Shown: one piece after another, positions 54,660 to 63,268 of the stretch
How the letters are laid out: each line of letters opens with the position of its first letter
Position numbering within the stretch: the first letter of the stretch is position 1
Notes under the pieces: generated by a model
What the model was told of the DNA's origin: nothing
The model's input: the letters and a program-made list of their open reading frames with translations, nothing else
The model's database searches: none
NCBI RefSeq assembly: GCF_900116535.1
Contig: NZ_FPAU01000001.1
Span: forward strand, 1,227,218 to 1,291,217
Reading direction: 5' to 3'
DNA length: 64,000 nucleotides
Origin: Kosakonia arachidis
GTDB taxonomy: Bacteria; Pseudomonadota; Gammaproteobacteria; Enterobacterales; Enterobacteriaceae
Program-made: the position numbers and the translations under genes

Positions 54660-55580
54660 TTATCGGGTTGACCAAATAGAGGGTTTGCCAATAAAGGCGC
54701 GCAGCGCATCCATAAAGATACTGACTCGTGCAGGTGGGTTTCTTAGCGCCCGTAAAGCATAAATTCCTGTGGATGCTGCCGGATGTTCGGCCCATTCCGG
54801 GCATAACAGTGTAAGTAAACCGGCTTTAATATCAAGACCCGCAACCCAGTCGGGGAGATAAGCAATTCCCAGGCCTTCAATAGCGGCAAGGCGCATTGCT
54901 TCAAAATCGTCGCAGCCGAAAACCGGATGGGTACGACTACTGCGGGCCGGATGGCCCAGAATATCGCTCCAGTGCAGAAGATCGCCTCCATGCAACTTAT
55001 CAATGAGGCGATGGGTACTGACTTCACAGAGATGATTCGGCGTACCCGCTTGTAAGAGATAGTCAGGACTGGCGCAGAGCACACGTGTCTGGGTTGCGAT
55101 GCGCGTACCAATCAACGTACTGTCTGACATATCGCCAATGCGTATCACTATATCCAGCCGCTCCGCCACCGGATCGGCAATTCTCTCCGTCAGGTCAAGT
55201 TCGACACTCAGTTCAGGATACTGGCGCGAGAGTTGTCCCATCACCGGCAATACATAGCGCTTACCAAACGTTGGGTAACAGGCTACACGTAGTGTGCCTG
55301 TTACATCGCCTTTCATCGAGGAAAGCTCCTGGCGCGCATCATCCAGTGAATCCAGTATCTGCCTCGCGCGAATTAACAAGGCTTCTCCCGCATCTGTCAG
55401 GGTCAGATTGCGGGTAGAACGCAAGAACAGTGGTGTCTCAAGGTAGGTTTCCAGCGCATCTATCTGACGGCCTATAGAGGAGGGGGTACGTCCACGGCGA
55501 CGGCCTGCTCCAGAAAAACTACTTTCCCGCGCCACATCGACAAATACGCCTAAATACTCAGCAAATTTTTCTGACTGCAT
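54660..55580 (-). CDS. LysR-family regulator
   Basis: A 306-residue LysR protein. The helix-turn-helix contains YLGVFVDVARESSFSGAGRR and RTPSSIGRQIDALETYLETP, and the effector domain starts near residue 90. It lies between the SDR and the aldehyde dehydrogenase genes and is divergent from the latter, which it probably controls. The start at 55580 (MQSEKFAEYLG) is chosen for family fit; an upstream in-frame extension of 40 residues overlaps the promoter region of the neighbour. Confidence 0.87.
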   Translation of the reverse strand: MQSEKFAEYLGVFVDVARESSFSGAGRRRGRTPSSIGRQIDALETYLETPLFLRSTRNLTLTDAGEALLIRARQILDSLDDARQELSSMKGDVTGTLRVACYPTFGKRYVLPVMGQLSRQYPELSVELDLTERIADPVAERLDIVIRIGDMSDSTLIGTRIATQTRVLCASPDYLLQAGTPNHLCEVSTHRLIDKLHGGDLLHWSDILGHPARSSRTHPVFGCDDFEAMRLAAIEGLGIAYLPDWVAGLDIKAGLLTLLCPEWAEHPAASTGIYALRALRNPPARVSIFMDALRAFIGKPSIWSTR

Positions 55581-55698
55581 CTGTGCATTCTTTGCATAGC
55601 TGTTTTGGGTAATGGCTATCTTATCAGCAATACGCTTCCCCCATAAGCTTCTCCTCACCAGACAAATATTATCTTTTTTGTGCAAGAGGAATAAGCCC

Positions 55699-57138
55699 AT
55701 GCAAACGCAACAATATGATTCACTTTATCTTTTTATCAATGGTCAGTGGCTGAGCGCTGGCGATCGGGAGACTTCAGCGGTTATCAATCCTGCCAATGGC
55801 ACAACGCTCGGCCGCCTGCCGCTGGCAACAAATGCAGATCTCGATCAGGCGCTTATAACCGCAGGCGAAAGTTTCCCCGTATGGCGCAACACGGTGCCCG
55901 ATGATCGCGCCCGCATTATGAAAAAAGCCGCAGCGCTGATGCGCGAGCGTGCAGAACACATTGCCACGCTGATGACGTTGGAAGAAGGCAAGCCGCTTAG
56001 TGAAAGTCGTGATGAAGTCCAGCGTGCAGCTGATTATTTTGAGTGGTTTGCAGAAGAAGCGCGACGGATTGATGGACGCGTTGTTCCGGCTAATCGTCCG
56101 GGCGTACAGCAACTGGTAAAACGACAGGCAATTGGTCCGGTAGCCGCTTTTACCCCATGGAATTTCCCGGCAATCACGCCGGCCCGCAAACTCTCAGCCG
56201 CACTGGCTGCAGGCTGCAGCGTGATCCTCAAACCGGGTGAAGAGAGCCCCGCTACCGCACTGGCGCTGGCACGCTGCCTCGATGAGGCTGGTTTACCCAA
56301 GGGGGTACTGCAAATTGTCTTTGGCGTTCCCGACAAGGTTTCCTCAAAGCTTATTACTTCGCCAATTATCCGCAAAGTTGCTTTTACTGGTTCCGTTCCG
56401 GTCGGACGATTGCTGTCTGAACGCGCTGCTGCAGGCGTTAAACCTATTTCGCTTGAGCTGGGCGGTCACGGACCCGTGCTTGTCTTCGAAGATGCCGATA
56501 TTGAGGAAGCGGCAACGAATGGCGCCGCAAACCGTTTCCGCGGGACGGGGCAGATCTGTATTTCCTCGACGCGTTTTCTTGTGCAACGCAACGCTTACGA
56601 ACGCTTCGTACAGCGCTTCGTTGAAGCCACAGAAAACCTTGTCATTGGCGATGGTATGGAGCCAGGCACACAGGTTGGCCCTCTGGCTAACGAAAGGCAG
56701 TTGGAGAAAATGGCTGCACTGGTTGAGGATGCTGTCACGCAGGGTGCCACTGTACTGACAGGAGGAAAGCGTATTAACCGCTCTGGTTTCTTCTTTGAAC
56801 CCACCGTACTGGCAAACGTCCCCATGAGCGCCCGTATCATGCACGAAGAGCCTTTTGGCCCGATTGCCATCATGCGTCCGTTCGACACCATCAAAGATGG
56901 GCTGGAAGAAGCAAACCGACTGCCTTACGCCTTGTCTGCCTATGCCTTTACATCCAGTGCGCGTACTGCACTGGATGTAGGGGACGGACTAGAAGCCGGG
57001 ATGATTGGCATTAATCAGTACCGCATCATCGCCACAGAACTGCCGTTTGGCGGCATGAAAGAGAGTGGACATGGCTCAGAAGGTGGACGTGAAGGCATCG
57101 CGCCGTATCTGACCAATAAATTTATCAGCCAGATCTGA
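55699..57138 (+). CDS. NAD(P)-dependent aldehyde dehydrogenase (GabD-like)
   Basis: A 479-residue aldehyde dehydrogenase most like succinate-semialdehyde dehydrogenases. PWNFPAITPARKLSAALAAG carries the catalytic Asn, LELGGHGPVLVFEDAD the general-base Glu, and RGTGQICISSTR the nucleophilic Cys. AGAGGAA precedes the ATG at 55699. It starts a three-gene run with the carboxymuconolactone-decarboxylase-like and quinone-oxidoreductase genes. The true aldehyde is unknown. Confidence 0.9.
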   Translation: MQTQQYDSLYLFINGQWLSAGDRETSAVINPANGTTLGRLPLATNADLDQALITAGESFPVWRNTVPDDRARIMKKAAALMRERAEHIATLMTLEEGKPLSESRDEVQRAADYFEWFAEEARRIDGRVVPANRPGVQQLVKRQAIGPVAAFTPWNFPAITPARKLSAALAAGCSVILKPGEESPATALALARCLDEAGLPKGVLQIVFGVPDKVSSKLITSPIIRKVAFTGSVPVGRLLSERAAAGVKPISLELGGHGPVLVFEDADIEEAATNGAANRFRGTGQICISSTRFLVQRNAYERFVQRFVEATENLVIGDGMEPGTQVGPLANERQLEKMAALVEDAVTQGATVLTGGKRINRSGFFFEPTVLANVPMSARIMHEEPFGPIAIMRPFDTIKDGLEEANRLPYALSAYAFTSSARTALDVGDGLEAGMIGINQYRIIATELPFGGMKESGHGSEGGREGIAPYLTNKFISQI

Positions 57139-57160
57139 ATTTTTGTCGGAGATGATCATT

Positions 57161-57487
57161 ATGAAACCCATTGACTTTACCAGCCCACGCGCCGCAGCTC
57201 GTCTGTTTACACCTAAGCTGGCTGATTTCGTAGAACATCCGCTCTATTCAGACGTTTGGGCGGATCCGGCGCTGGCTCCGCGCGATCGCAGCCTGATTAC
57301 CATCGCCTGTCTGATTGCACTGAATCATGCAAATGAATTACCTGCACACCTTCGTCGCGGTATTGAAAATGGTCTGACTGAGTCAGAGTTGAGTGAAGTG
57401 ATAACACATCTGGCATTTTACACAGGTTTCCCGGCGGCAATCACTGCCTCTGCTTACGCGAACGCCACTTTTTCAGAAAGCAAATAA
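57161..57487 (+). CDS. carboxymuconolactone decarboxylase-family protein
   Basis: A 108-residue all-helical CMD/AhpD-fold protein. RDRSLITIACLIALNHANEL and LRRGIENGLTESELSEVITH are typical of this family. The CxxC of AhpD is absent, so it is probably a decarboxylase-like or accessory protein rather than a peroxidase. CGGAG lies nine bases before the ATG at 57161; an in-frame ATG at 57152 abuts that site. It follows the aldehyde dehydrogenase after 22 bases. Confidence 0.85.
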   Translation: MKPIDFTSPRAAARLFTPKLADFVEHPLYSDVWADPALAPRDRSLITIACLIALNHANELPAHLRRGIENGLTESELSEVITHLAFYTGFPAAITASAYANATFSESK

Positions 57488-57551
57488 CGATGCATCCCCC
57501 GTCTGCTGACTCAACGCGGGCGACAGGAAAATCCATTGTTCAAAGGTACAG

Positions 57552-58541
57552 ATGAATATGAAAGCCATTACATTTGAAGAATTTGGTACGCCGGAAGTGC
57601 TAAAGGTGGCAGAGGTGGAAAAACCTCTACTGCGCCCGAATGACCTGCTGATACGAACCTATGCTGCCGGCGTAAATCGTGCAGATCTGACTCACCGTAA
57701 AGGGGGATATGGCCGCCCTGATTTTGGTGATTCTACCATCATGGGGCTGGAGGTGGCCGGTGAAGTTGTTGCGGTTGGTGATGCAGTCGAAGGCTACAAA
57801 CCAGGCGATCGCATAATGGGAATTGTCGGCGGCGGTGCGTATGCAGAATTTTCCCGCATCGATTACCGGATGGCGATGCCCATTCCTGATGGGCTCGACT
57901 ATGTTCAGGCCGCAGCCATTACCGAGGTGTTTGTGACTGCACATGAGGCCCTGATCCATCTGGGCAAACTAAAAGCCGGGGAAACGGTACTCATTCACTC
58001 AGGGGCTGGTGGGGTTGGTGGTTCGGCAGTGCAACTGGCGCATGCTACCGGTGCCACCGTTTTTACAACGGTAAAGGCTGGCAATCAGGAGCAGGCCCGC
58101 AAGTTAGGTGCGGACTGGCTAATTGATTATGAGAAGGAGGATTTTTCAGAGGTAATAAACAAATTAACGGATGGTAAGGGCGTGAACCTTATTCTGGATT
58201 TTATTGGCGCGCCTTATTTTGAACGCAACATCAATTCGCTCGATTTTGGCGGACGTCTTATCCAGATTGGTATAATGGGCGGTATCGATAACGCAAAAAT
58301 TCCACTCGACCGACTTTTATACCGGCATCTCCAGATTACGGGCACTGTAATGAAATCACGCTCACAGGATGTTAAGCATGCGATGTCCCGCAGATTCCGC
58401 GAACACTGGCTTTCAAGCTTTGAAAATGGAGTCCTGAAACCCGTCATTGACAGTGTTTATCACTTGTCGGAAGCCGCTGCTGCTCATCAGCGCATGGAAT
58501 CAGGTCTGAACGTAGGAAAAATTGTGCTGAAAATGCAATGA
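57552..58541 (+). CDS. NADPH:quinone oxidoreductase (PIG3/TP53I3 type)
   Basis: A 329-residue zinc-free MDR enzyme that reduces quinones or enones with NADPH. MKAITFEEFGTPEVL begins the catalytic domain, NRADLTHRKGGY is the PIG3-type substrate-site motif, and HSGAGGVGGSAVQLAHATGA is the nucleotide loop. It is last in the cluster. Together with the SDR and aldehyde dehydrogenase it suggests detoxification or catabolism of reactive carbonyls. Confidence 0.9.
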   Translation: MNMKAITFEEFGTPEVLKVAEVEKPLLRPNDLLIRTYAAGVNRADLTHRKGGYGRPDFGDSTIMGLEVAGEVVAVGDAVEGYKPGDRIMGIVGGGAYAEFSRIDYRMAMPIPDGLDYVQAAAITEVFVTAHEALIHLGKLKAGETVLIHSGAGGVGGSAVQLAHATGATVFTTVKAGNQEQARKLGADWLIDYEKEDFSEVINKLTDGKGVNLILDFIGAPYFERNINSLDFGGRLIQIGIMGGIDNAKIPLDRLLYRHLQITGTVMKSRSQDVKHAMSRRFREHWLSSFENGVLKPVIDSVYHLSEAAAAHQRMESGLNVGKIVLKMQ

Positions 58542-58994
58542 TCGCGTCGGGCGTGTATTACCAGGGGTAATGCACGCTTTCTTGTTGTAGCTCAATTTCC
58601 GGAATGCCTTAATGCCTTCGCCTGATGTGCGACAAGACCAGAGGAACCTGGTACAGTTAACGGAAAGCCCTTGGCGGAATTTTCTGTTTTCCACACAGCC
58701 TGGTTCTATAACACCTCTGACATTCCGAATTGCCGAAGCTTTGCAACGTTGCCAGTTGCCTGAATACGCAGCCAGACTGAAGCCGGTTATTCCTGATTAC
58801 GACTGGAACATAGTCGGGATAAGGAGCACGGTATCGCCGCAAGAGGGAGAGGATATGCATTACTGATAAAGTCTCGAAACGTACGGCCGATAAATACGAA
58901 GACTGCTGTTTACCTCCCATGTCGCAGTACGATGGCTGGAGTATGGTCGAGATTATACAAAGCGTTCGCGCCGGATAACCATAATACCAGGGGG
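58542..58994. other. gap without a supported gene
   Basis: About 450 bases. One plus-strand frame (58612-58866, 84 residues, ending QEGEDMHY) has no ribosome site or family features. I see no other element, apart from the likely promoter of the EAL gene. Confidence 0.4.
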
Positions 58995-60563
58995 ATGCTG
59001 TCAACAATGCCACTGCAAATACTGAAAATTATCCACCACAGGATCAGTATCTACACCCTTTCAATAGTGTTAACATTCGGCGTCCTGTACGGCGCAGGAT
59101 TAGGGGGGTATTATTACTATACCCATGAAAAAGTTGAAGATTATGCTGATGCAATTCTGGCGCGCGCTGACAGTCTGATTGCACAGGTAAAACTGATTGA
59201 CGGGTTTCGGCAGGAGTTCGCCGTCTATGAGCCATGCAGTAGCCAGTACCTGAATGCGCTTCGAAAACGGCTATGGCCTTATCCCCTGATTAAGGATATC
59301 GCTTACGTCAATGATGAGAAAATTATCTGTTCGGCCCTTTGGGGTAAACTGAATGCACCTCTTTCTTTAAATTTATTCAGAAATAAAGTTAATCGGGGGA
59401 GCTATACCTGGGTATTTGATGCTTTTATAGAAGAGCACATTACCGCAAATGTCCTTTACACTAATAATTTCGCTATAACGGTCTCTCCTTTTGCCTTTCA
59501 GCGTTTCTGGGATGAGGCCAATAAAATGGATTTTGATGCCGTTATAGGTGATTTTAAACATAAAAATCATTTTTTCATGATCGGGAAAAATACGCAGTTA
59601 CTGGAATCGATAGAGCATAAGCAGGCTCATTCCTTGTTGTACTTTACTGAGAAATCCTGTAACCGTGTGAATGATGTTTGTGTTATTGTCGGAACCTCAC
59701 TCTCGCTCTTCTTTAAAAACAACACTTATGTCTTGCTGTTTTTATTTAGTTTATCCTTTATTATCGGTTTCTTAATTGGCACTTTATACATTAATAACTT
59801 ATCACATAAACAGTCATTACTTACGCGACTGGAAAATGCAATTCTAAATCAGGAGTTACACTTCGTCTATCAACCCATATACAAAGTTAAAGACCGGAAT
59901 ATAACAGGAGTGGAGGCACTTTTACGCTGGACGGATTCTCAAATAGGGTACATCGGCCCTGATATATTTATTCCGCTTGCCGAAAAAAATGGCTTAATAA
60001 ATAAGATTAGTCAGTATGTTGTTGAGCATGCCATCAGGCAGTGTGCGCCAATGTTGCTGAACAACGATATCACTTTAAGTATCAACGTGAGTTGTGCTGA
60101 TATCTGTTCTGCGGAATTCCGTGAAAAACTGCTGAGCACGTTAAAAAAAGAAAACGTCGCAGGTGAGTCTATTATTCTTGAAATTACCGAAAGACAAAGT
60201 TTCGGAACAGATGATATCAAGCAAACTATGGATTTTTTTAAGGGTACCGGAATCATGTTTGCACTTGACGATTTCGGAACCGGTTATTCAAACCTGAACT
60301 GGCTTTCGTTGCTTGATGTGGATGAAATTAAAATTGATAAATCAATAACTGACTCGATAGGGACTGAATCCATCAATAAACATATTCTTCCTGGCTTGAT
60401 AGGAATGTTTAAAAACATTCCTAAAATAGTGGTCTTCGAAGGAGTGGAAACTGAAATGCAGTATCAGTTTCTTAAAGAAAATGTACCTGAGTGCTGTGTA
60501 CAGGGATGGTATTTCGCTAAAGCCGTTCCTTTAAGCGAACTCCGTGCTGTCCTTCCGGGGTAA
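58995..60563 (+). CDS. CSS-EAL cyclic-di-GMP phosphodiesterase
   Basis: A 522-residue membrane protein of the PdeB/PdeC class. A first span (about 21-40) is followed by a periplasmic CSS domain with the EPCSSQYLNALR motif, a second span (about 245-268) and a cytoplasmic EAL domain. Catalytic motifs are intact: VEALLRW, SINVS, ILEITERQ, LDDFGTGYSN, IKIDKS and FEGVET (the last usually AEGVET). It should hydrolyse c-di-GMP under periplasmic redox control through the CSS cysteine. The start may instead be the ATG at 59007. The base composition is lower in GC than its neighbours. Confidence 0.9.
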   Translation: MLSTMPLQILKIIHHRISIYTLSIVLTFGVLYGAGLGGYYYYTHEKVEDYADAILARADSLIAQVKLIDGFRQEFAVYEPCSSQYLNALRKRLWPYPLIKDIAYVNDEKIICSALWGKLNAPLSLNLFRNKVNRGSYTWVFDAFIEEHITANVLYTNNFAITVSPFAFQRFWDEANKMDFDAVIGDFKHKNHFFMIGKNTQLLESIEHKQAHSLLYFTEKSCNRVNDVCVIVGTSLSLFFKNNTYVLLFLFSLSFIIGFLIGTLYINNLSHKQSLLTRLENAILNQELHFVYQPIYKVKDRNITGVEALLRWTDSQIGYIGPDIFIPLAEKNGLINKISQYVVEHAIRQCAPMLLNNDITLSINVSCADICSAEFREKLLSTLKKENVAGESIILEITERQSFGTDDIKQTMDFFKGTGIMFALDDFGTGYSNLNWLSLLDVDEIKIDKSITDSIGTESINKHILPGLIGMFKNIPKIVVFEGVETEMQYQFLKENVPECCVQGWYFAKAVPLSELRAVLPG

Positions 60564-60806
60564 AGTGCGATGATTCCTGAACCCCAGTGCCCTGATGATC
60601 ACTGTCCGCACAGATTTTACTTATGGCTGGCTCTGTCCGGCTGACGTAGTCATTTCCCTTCAGCCCGGCGGTTCGAAAAGAGTGAGCGGTATGGCTTACA
60701 GTGGTCCGGAGACTCAGAAGCCGATTTGTCATGCGGCAAGTGGAGGACATTTGTCTCTCCGCTATGAGCGTAAGCGGCATAAATCTGTAGCGTCGCGTTT
60801 TATGCC

Positions 60807-61676
60807 TTATTCATCCTGTGAATTGGTGTTAAGCAATTCAATAAACGCGTCGAGATGGCGGGTTTTCGCACCGCGCCGCCACACCAGCCAGGTGGTGAGC
60901 CAGCGCCAATTCTCCGCCAACGGCCAGGCTTCTACCTGGTGATGGCCGGGCATACTTTCCAGCATGCTGCGCGGAATCAACGCCAGCCCGGCACCAGCAA
61001 TCACACAGGCCAGCATGCCGTGGTAAGACTCCATCTCATGGATTTTACCTGGCGTTGCGCGATCGGCCTGGAACCAGCTCTCAAAATGGCGGCGGTAGGA
61101 GCAGTTGGCGCGAAAAGCATAAATGCTGGCACCGTTGACCTGTGAGGCACGGGTAATCGTTTCATGGCCGACCGGAGCGACGATCATCATCTCTTCACGG
61201 TAGACCGGAATACCTTCCAGCCCCGGATGCATAATCGGTCCGTCAACAAACGCGGCGCTAAGTTGCCCCTCCAGCACGCCGTCGATCATCGTACCGGAAG
61301 GGCCGGTAGCAAGATCGAACTGAATACGCGGGTAGCGCTGGTTATACTTCGCCAGTGTCGCCGGAATACGCACGGCTGCGGTGCTTTCCAGCGCGCCGAG
61401 TGAGAACAGTCCCTGCGGTTCGTCGCCTGCCACTACCATGCGTGCTTCATCGACCAGCGCCAGAATTTGCTGGCTGTAGCGCAAAAAACTGTGCCCGGCG
61501 GGCGAAAGCCGCAGGCGCTGGTTCTCGCGGATGAACAGATCGACGCCAAGATCGGACTCCAACTGACGAATACGCGTGGTGAGGTTAGACGGCACGCGAT
61601 GCACCTTTTGCGCTGCCTGGGTAATGCTGCCGGTCTGCGCCACCGCGTTAAACATCTCAAGCTGTGTTAAGTCCAT
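60807..61676 (-). CDS. ptrR: LysR-family regulator PtrR (YneJ)
   Basis: A 289-residue LysR protein closely matching E. coli PtrR/YneJ, which controls the divergent sad gene in putrescine and GABA use. Helix-turn-helix: [20 protein letters not shown] with [12 protein letters not shown]. The effector-domain segment [18 protein letters not shown] is conserved. It marks the return of the E. coli-like backbone after the accessory stretch; the 240 bases before it (60564-60806) hold no gene I can support. Confidence 0.95.
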   Translation of the reverse strand: MDLTQLEMFNAVAQTGSITQAAQKVHRVPSNLTTRIRQLESDLGVDLFIRENQRLRLSPAGHSFLRYSQQILALVDEARMVVAGDEPQGLFSLGALESTAAVRIPATLAKYNQRYPRIQFDLATGPSGTMIDGVLEGQLSAAFVDGPIMHPGLEGIPVYREEMMIVAPVGHETITRASQVNGASIYAFRANCSYRRHFESWFQADRATPGKIHEMESYHGMLACVIAGAGLALIPRSMLESMPGHHQVEAWPLAENWRWLTTWLVWRRGAKTRHLDAFIELLNTNSQDE

Positions 61677-61780
61677 ACCATTCTCTCATCGTGAATACTG
61701 GAGTTAATATTATTCAGTTTTAAGAAATAACAAACTCGGCCACTATTGCGCAAGTCCTGAACACATTTATGGGAGACGTT

Positions 61781-63169
61781 ATGTCAATTTCCGCGACAAC
61801 ACATGCGATTTCAGTTAATCCGACCACCGGGGAAACCCTGAGCGCGACGCCGTGGGCGAGCCGCGAAGTGGTGGATGCCATGCTTGAACTGGCTGCGAAT
61901 GGTTATCGCCAGTGGCGGCAGATCGCCATTGCTGAGCGTGCGCAAAAGCTTCGCGATCTCGGCGCAGCGCTTAGAGCGCGGGGTGAAGAGATGGCGCAGA
62001 TGATTAGCCAGGAGATGGGCAAACCCATTTTGCAGGCCCGCGGCGAAGTGAATAAGTCCGCCGCGTTGTGCGACTGGTATGCCGATCATGGTCCGGCGAT
62101 GCTCGACAGCGAAGCGACGCGGGTGGAAGCGCATCGCGCTACGATTGAGTATCGTCCGCTGGGGCCGATTCTGGCGGTAATGCCGTGGAACTTCCCGCTG
62201 TGGCAAGTATTGCGCGGTGCGGTGCCGATTTTGCTCGCAGGCAATAGCTACTTGCTGAAACATGCACCTAACGTACTGGGATGCGCGCAATTGATCGCGG
62301 AGATTTTCGTGCAGGCCGGGATCCCGCAAGGGGTGTTTGGCTGGGTGAATGCGACCAATGAGGGCGTCAGCCAGGCGATTAACGATCCGCGCATCGCCGC
62401 TGTCACCGTAACCGGCAGCGTTCGTGCCGGAGCAGCAATTGGTGCCCAGGCCGGTGCGGCGCTGAAAAAATGCGTGCTGGAACTCGGCGGCTCCGATCCC
62501 TTTATTGTGCTCAACGATGCCGATGTGGATCTGGCGGTGAAAGCAGCGGTAGCCGGGCGTTATCAGAATACCGGGCAGGTTTGTGCGGCGGCCAAACGCT
62601 TTATCGTTGAAGAGGGCGTTGCACAAACGTTCACCGATAAATTCGTTGCCGCGGCTGCGGCGCTGAAACAGGGGGCGCCGGACGTCGAAGAGAACTACCT
62701 TGGCCCGATGGCGCGTTTTGATCTGCGCGATGAACTGCATGCGCAGGTTCAGGCCAGTATAAAAGAGGGGGCGAAGCTGGTGCTCGGTGGGGACAAAGTG
62801 CCGGGCAGCGGCAACTACTACCCGGCCACGGTACTGACGCAGGTAACGCCGACAATGACGGCCTTTCGCCAGGAGCTGTTTGGTCCGGTAGCCGCCATCA
62901 GCATTGCCCGCGATGCGGAGCATGCGCTGCAACTGGCGAATGACAGTGATTTCGGTTTGTCGGCCACGGTATTTACCGCTGATTCTGCGCGGGCGCAGCA
63001 GTTTGCTGAACGTCTGGAGTGCGGCGGCGTGTTTATCAATGGCTTCAGCGCCAGCGATGCCCGCGTGGCCTTTGGCGGCGTGAAAAAGAGCGGTTTTGGC
63101 CGCGAGCTGTCGCACTTCGGTCTGCATGAATTTTGCAACATCCAGACTGTGTGGAAAGACCGGCTATAA
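61781..63169 (+). CDS. sad: NAD-dependent succinate semialdehyde dehydrogenase Sad (YneI)
   Basis: A 462-residue enzyme, the same length as E. coli Sad. It oxidises succinate semialdehyde to succinate at the end of putrescine/GABA degradation. PWNFPLWQVLRGAVPILLAG has the catalytic Asn, LELGGSDPFIVLNDADVD the Glu, and NTGQVCAAAKRF the Cys. The start at 61781 (MSISATTHAIS) is preceded by GGGAG. It is divergent from ptrR. Confidence 0.95.
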   Translation: MSISATTHAISVNPTTGETLSATPWASREVVDAMLELAANGYRQWRQIAIAERAQKLRDLGAALRARGEEMAQMISQEMGKPILQARGEVNKSAALCDWYADHGPAMLDSEATRVEAHRATIEYRPLGPILAVMPWNFPLWQVLRGAVPILLAGNSYLLKHAPNVLGCAQLIAEIFVQAGIPQGVFGWVNATNEGVSQAINDPRIAAVTVTGSVRAGAAIGAQAGAALKKCVLELGGSDPFIVLNDADVDLAVKAAVAGRYQNTGQVCAAAKRFIVEEGVAQTFTDKFVAAAAALKQGAPDVEENYLGPMARFDLRDELHAQVQASIKEGAKLVLGGDKVPGSGNYYPATVLTQVTPTMTAFRQELFGPVAAISIARDAEHALQLANDSDFGLSATVFTADSARAQQFAERLECGGVFINGFSASDARVAFGGVKKSGFGRELSHFGLHEFCNIQTVWKDRL

Positions 63170-63268
63170 GGTAAGCGCCCCCGGCGGGGCGCGTCACCTC
63201 TGGCTGTCATGGGCGTGTCATGATCCTTTTGTAGACTCACATCAACTTTGTGGTTATAGAAGAATATC

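Noticed and set aside
58612..58866. An 84-codon frame before the EAL gene.
   Set aside because: No ribosome site, no known motif; conservation unknown.
61811..63127. A 438-codon open frame antisense to sad.
   Set aside because: It lies entirely opposite a strongly conserved gene, has no family motif and an arginine/histidine-rich composition typical of a shadow frame in GC-rich coding DNA.
63175..63192. GC-rich hairpin after sad considered as a terminator.
   Set aside because: The stem is good but no T run follows on either side.
63170..63268. Flagellar sigma-28 promoter before the chemoreceptor gene.
   Set aside because: No TAAA/GCCGATAA-like pair with suitable spacing is visible in the 99 bases upstream.
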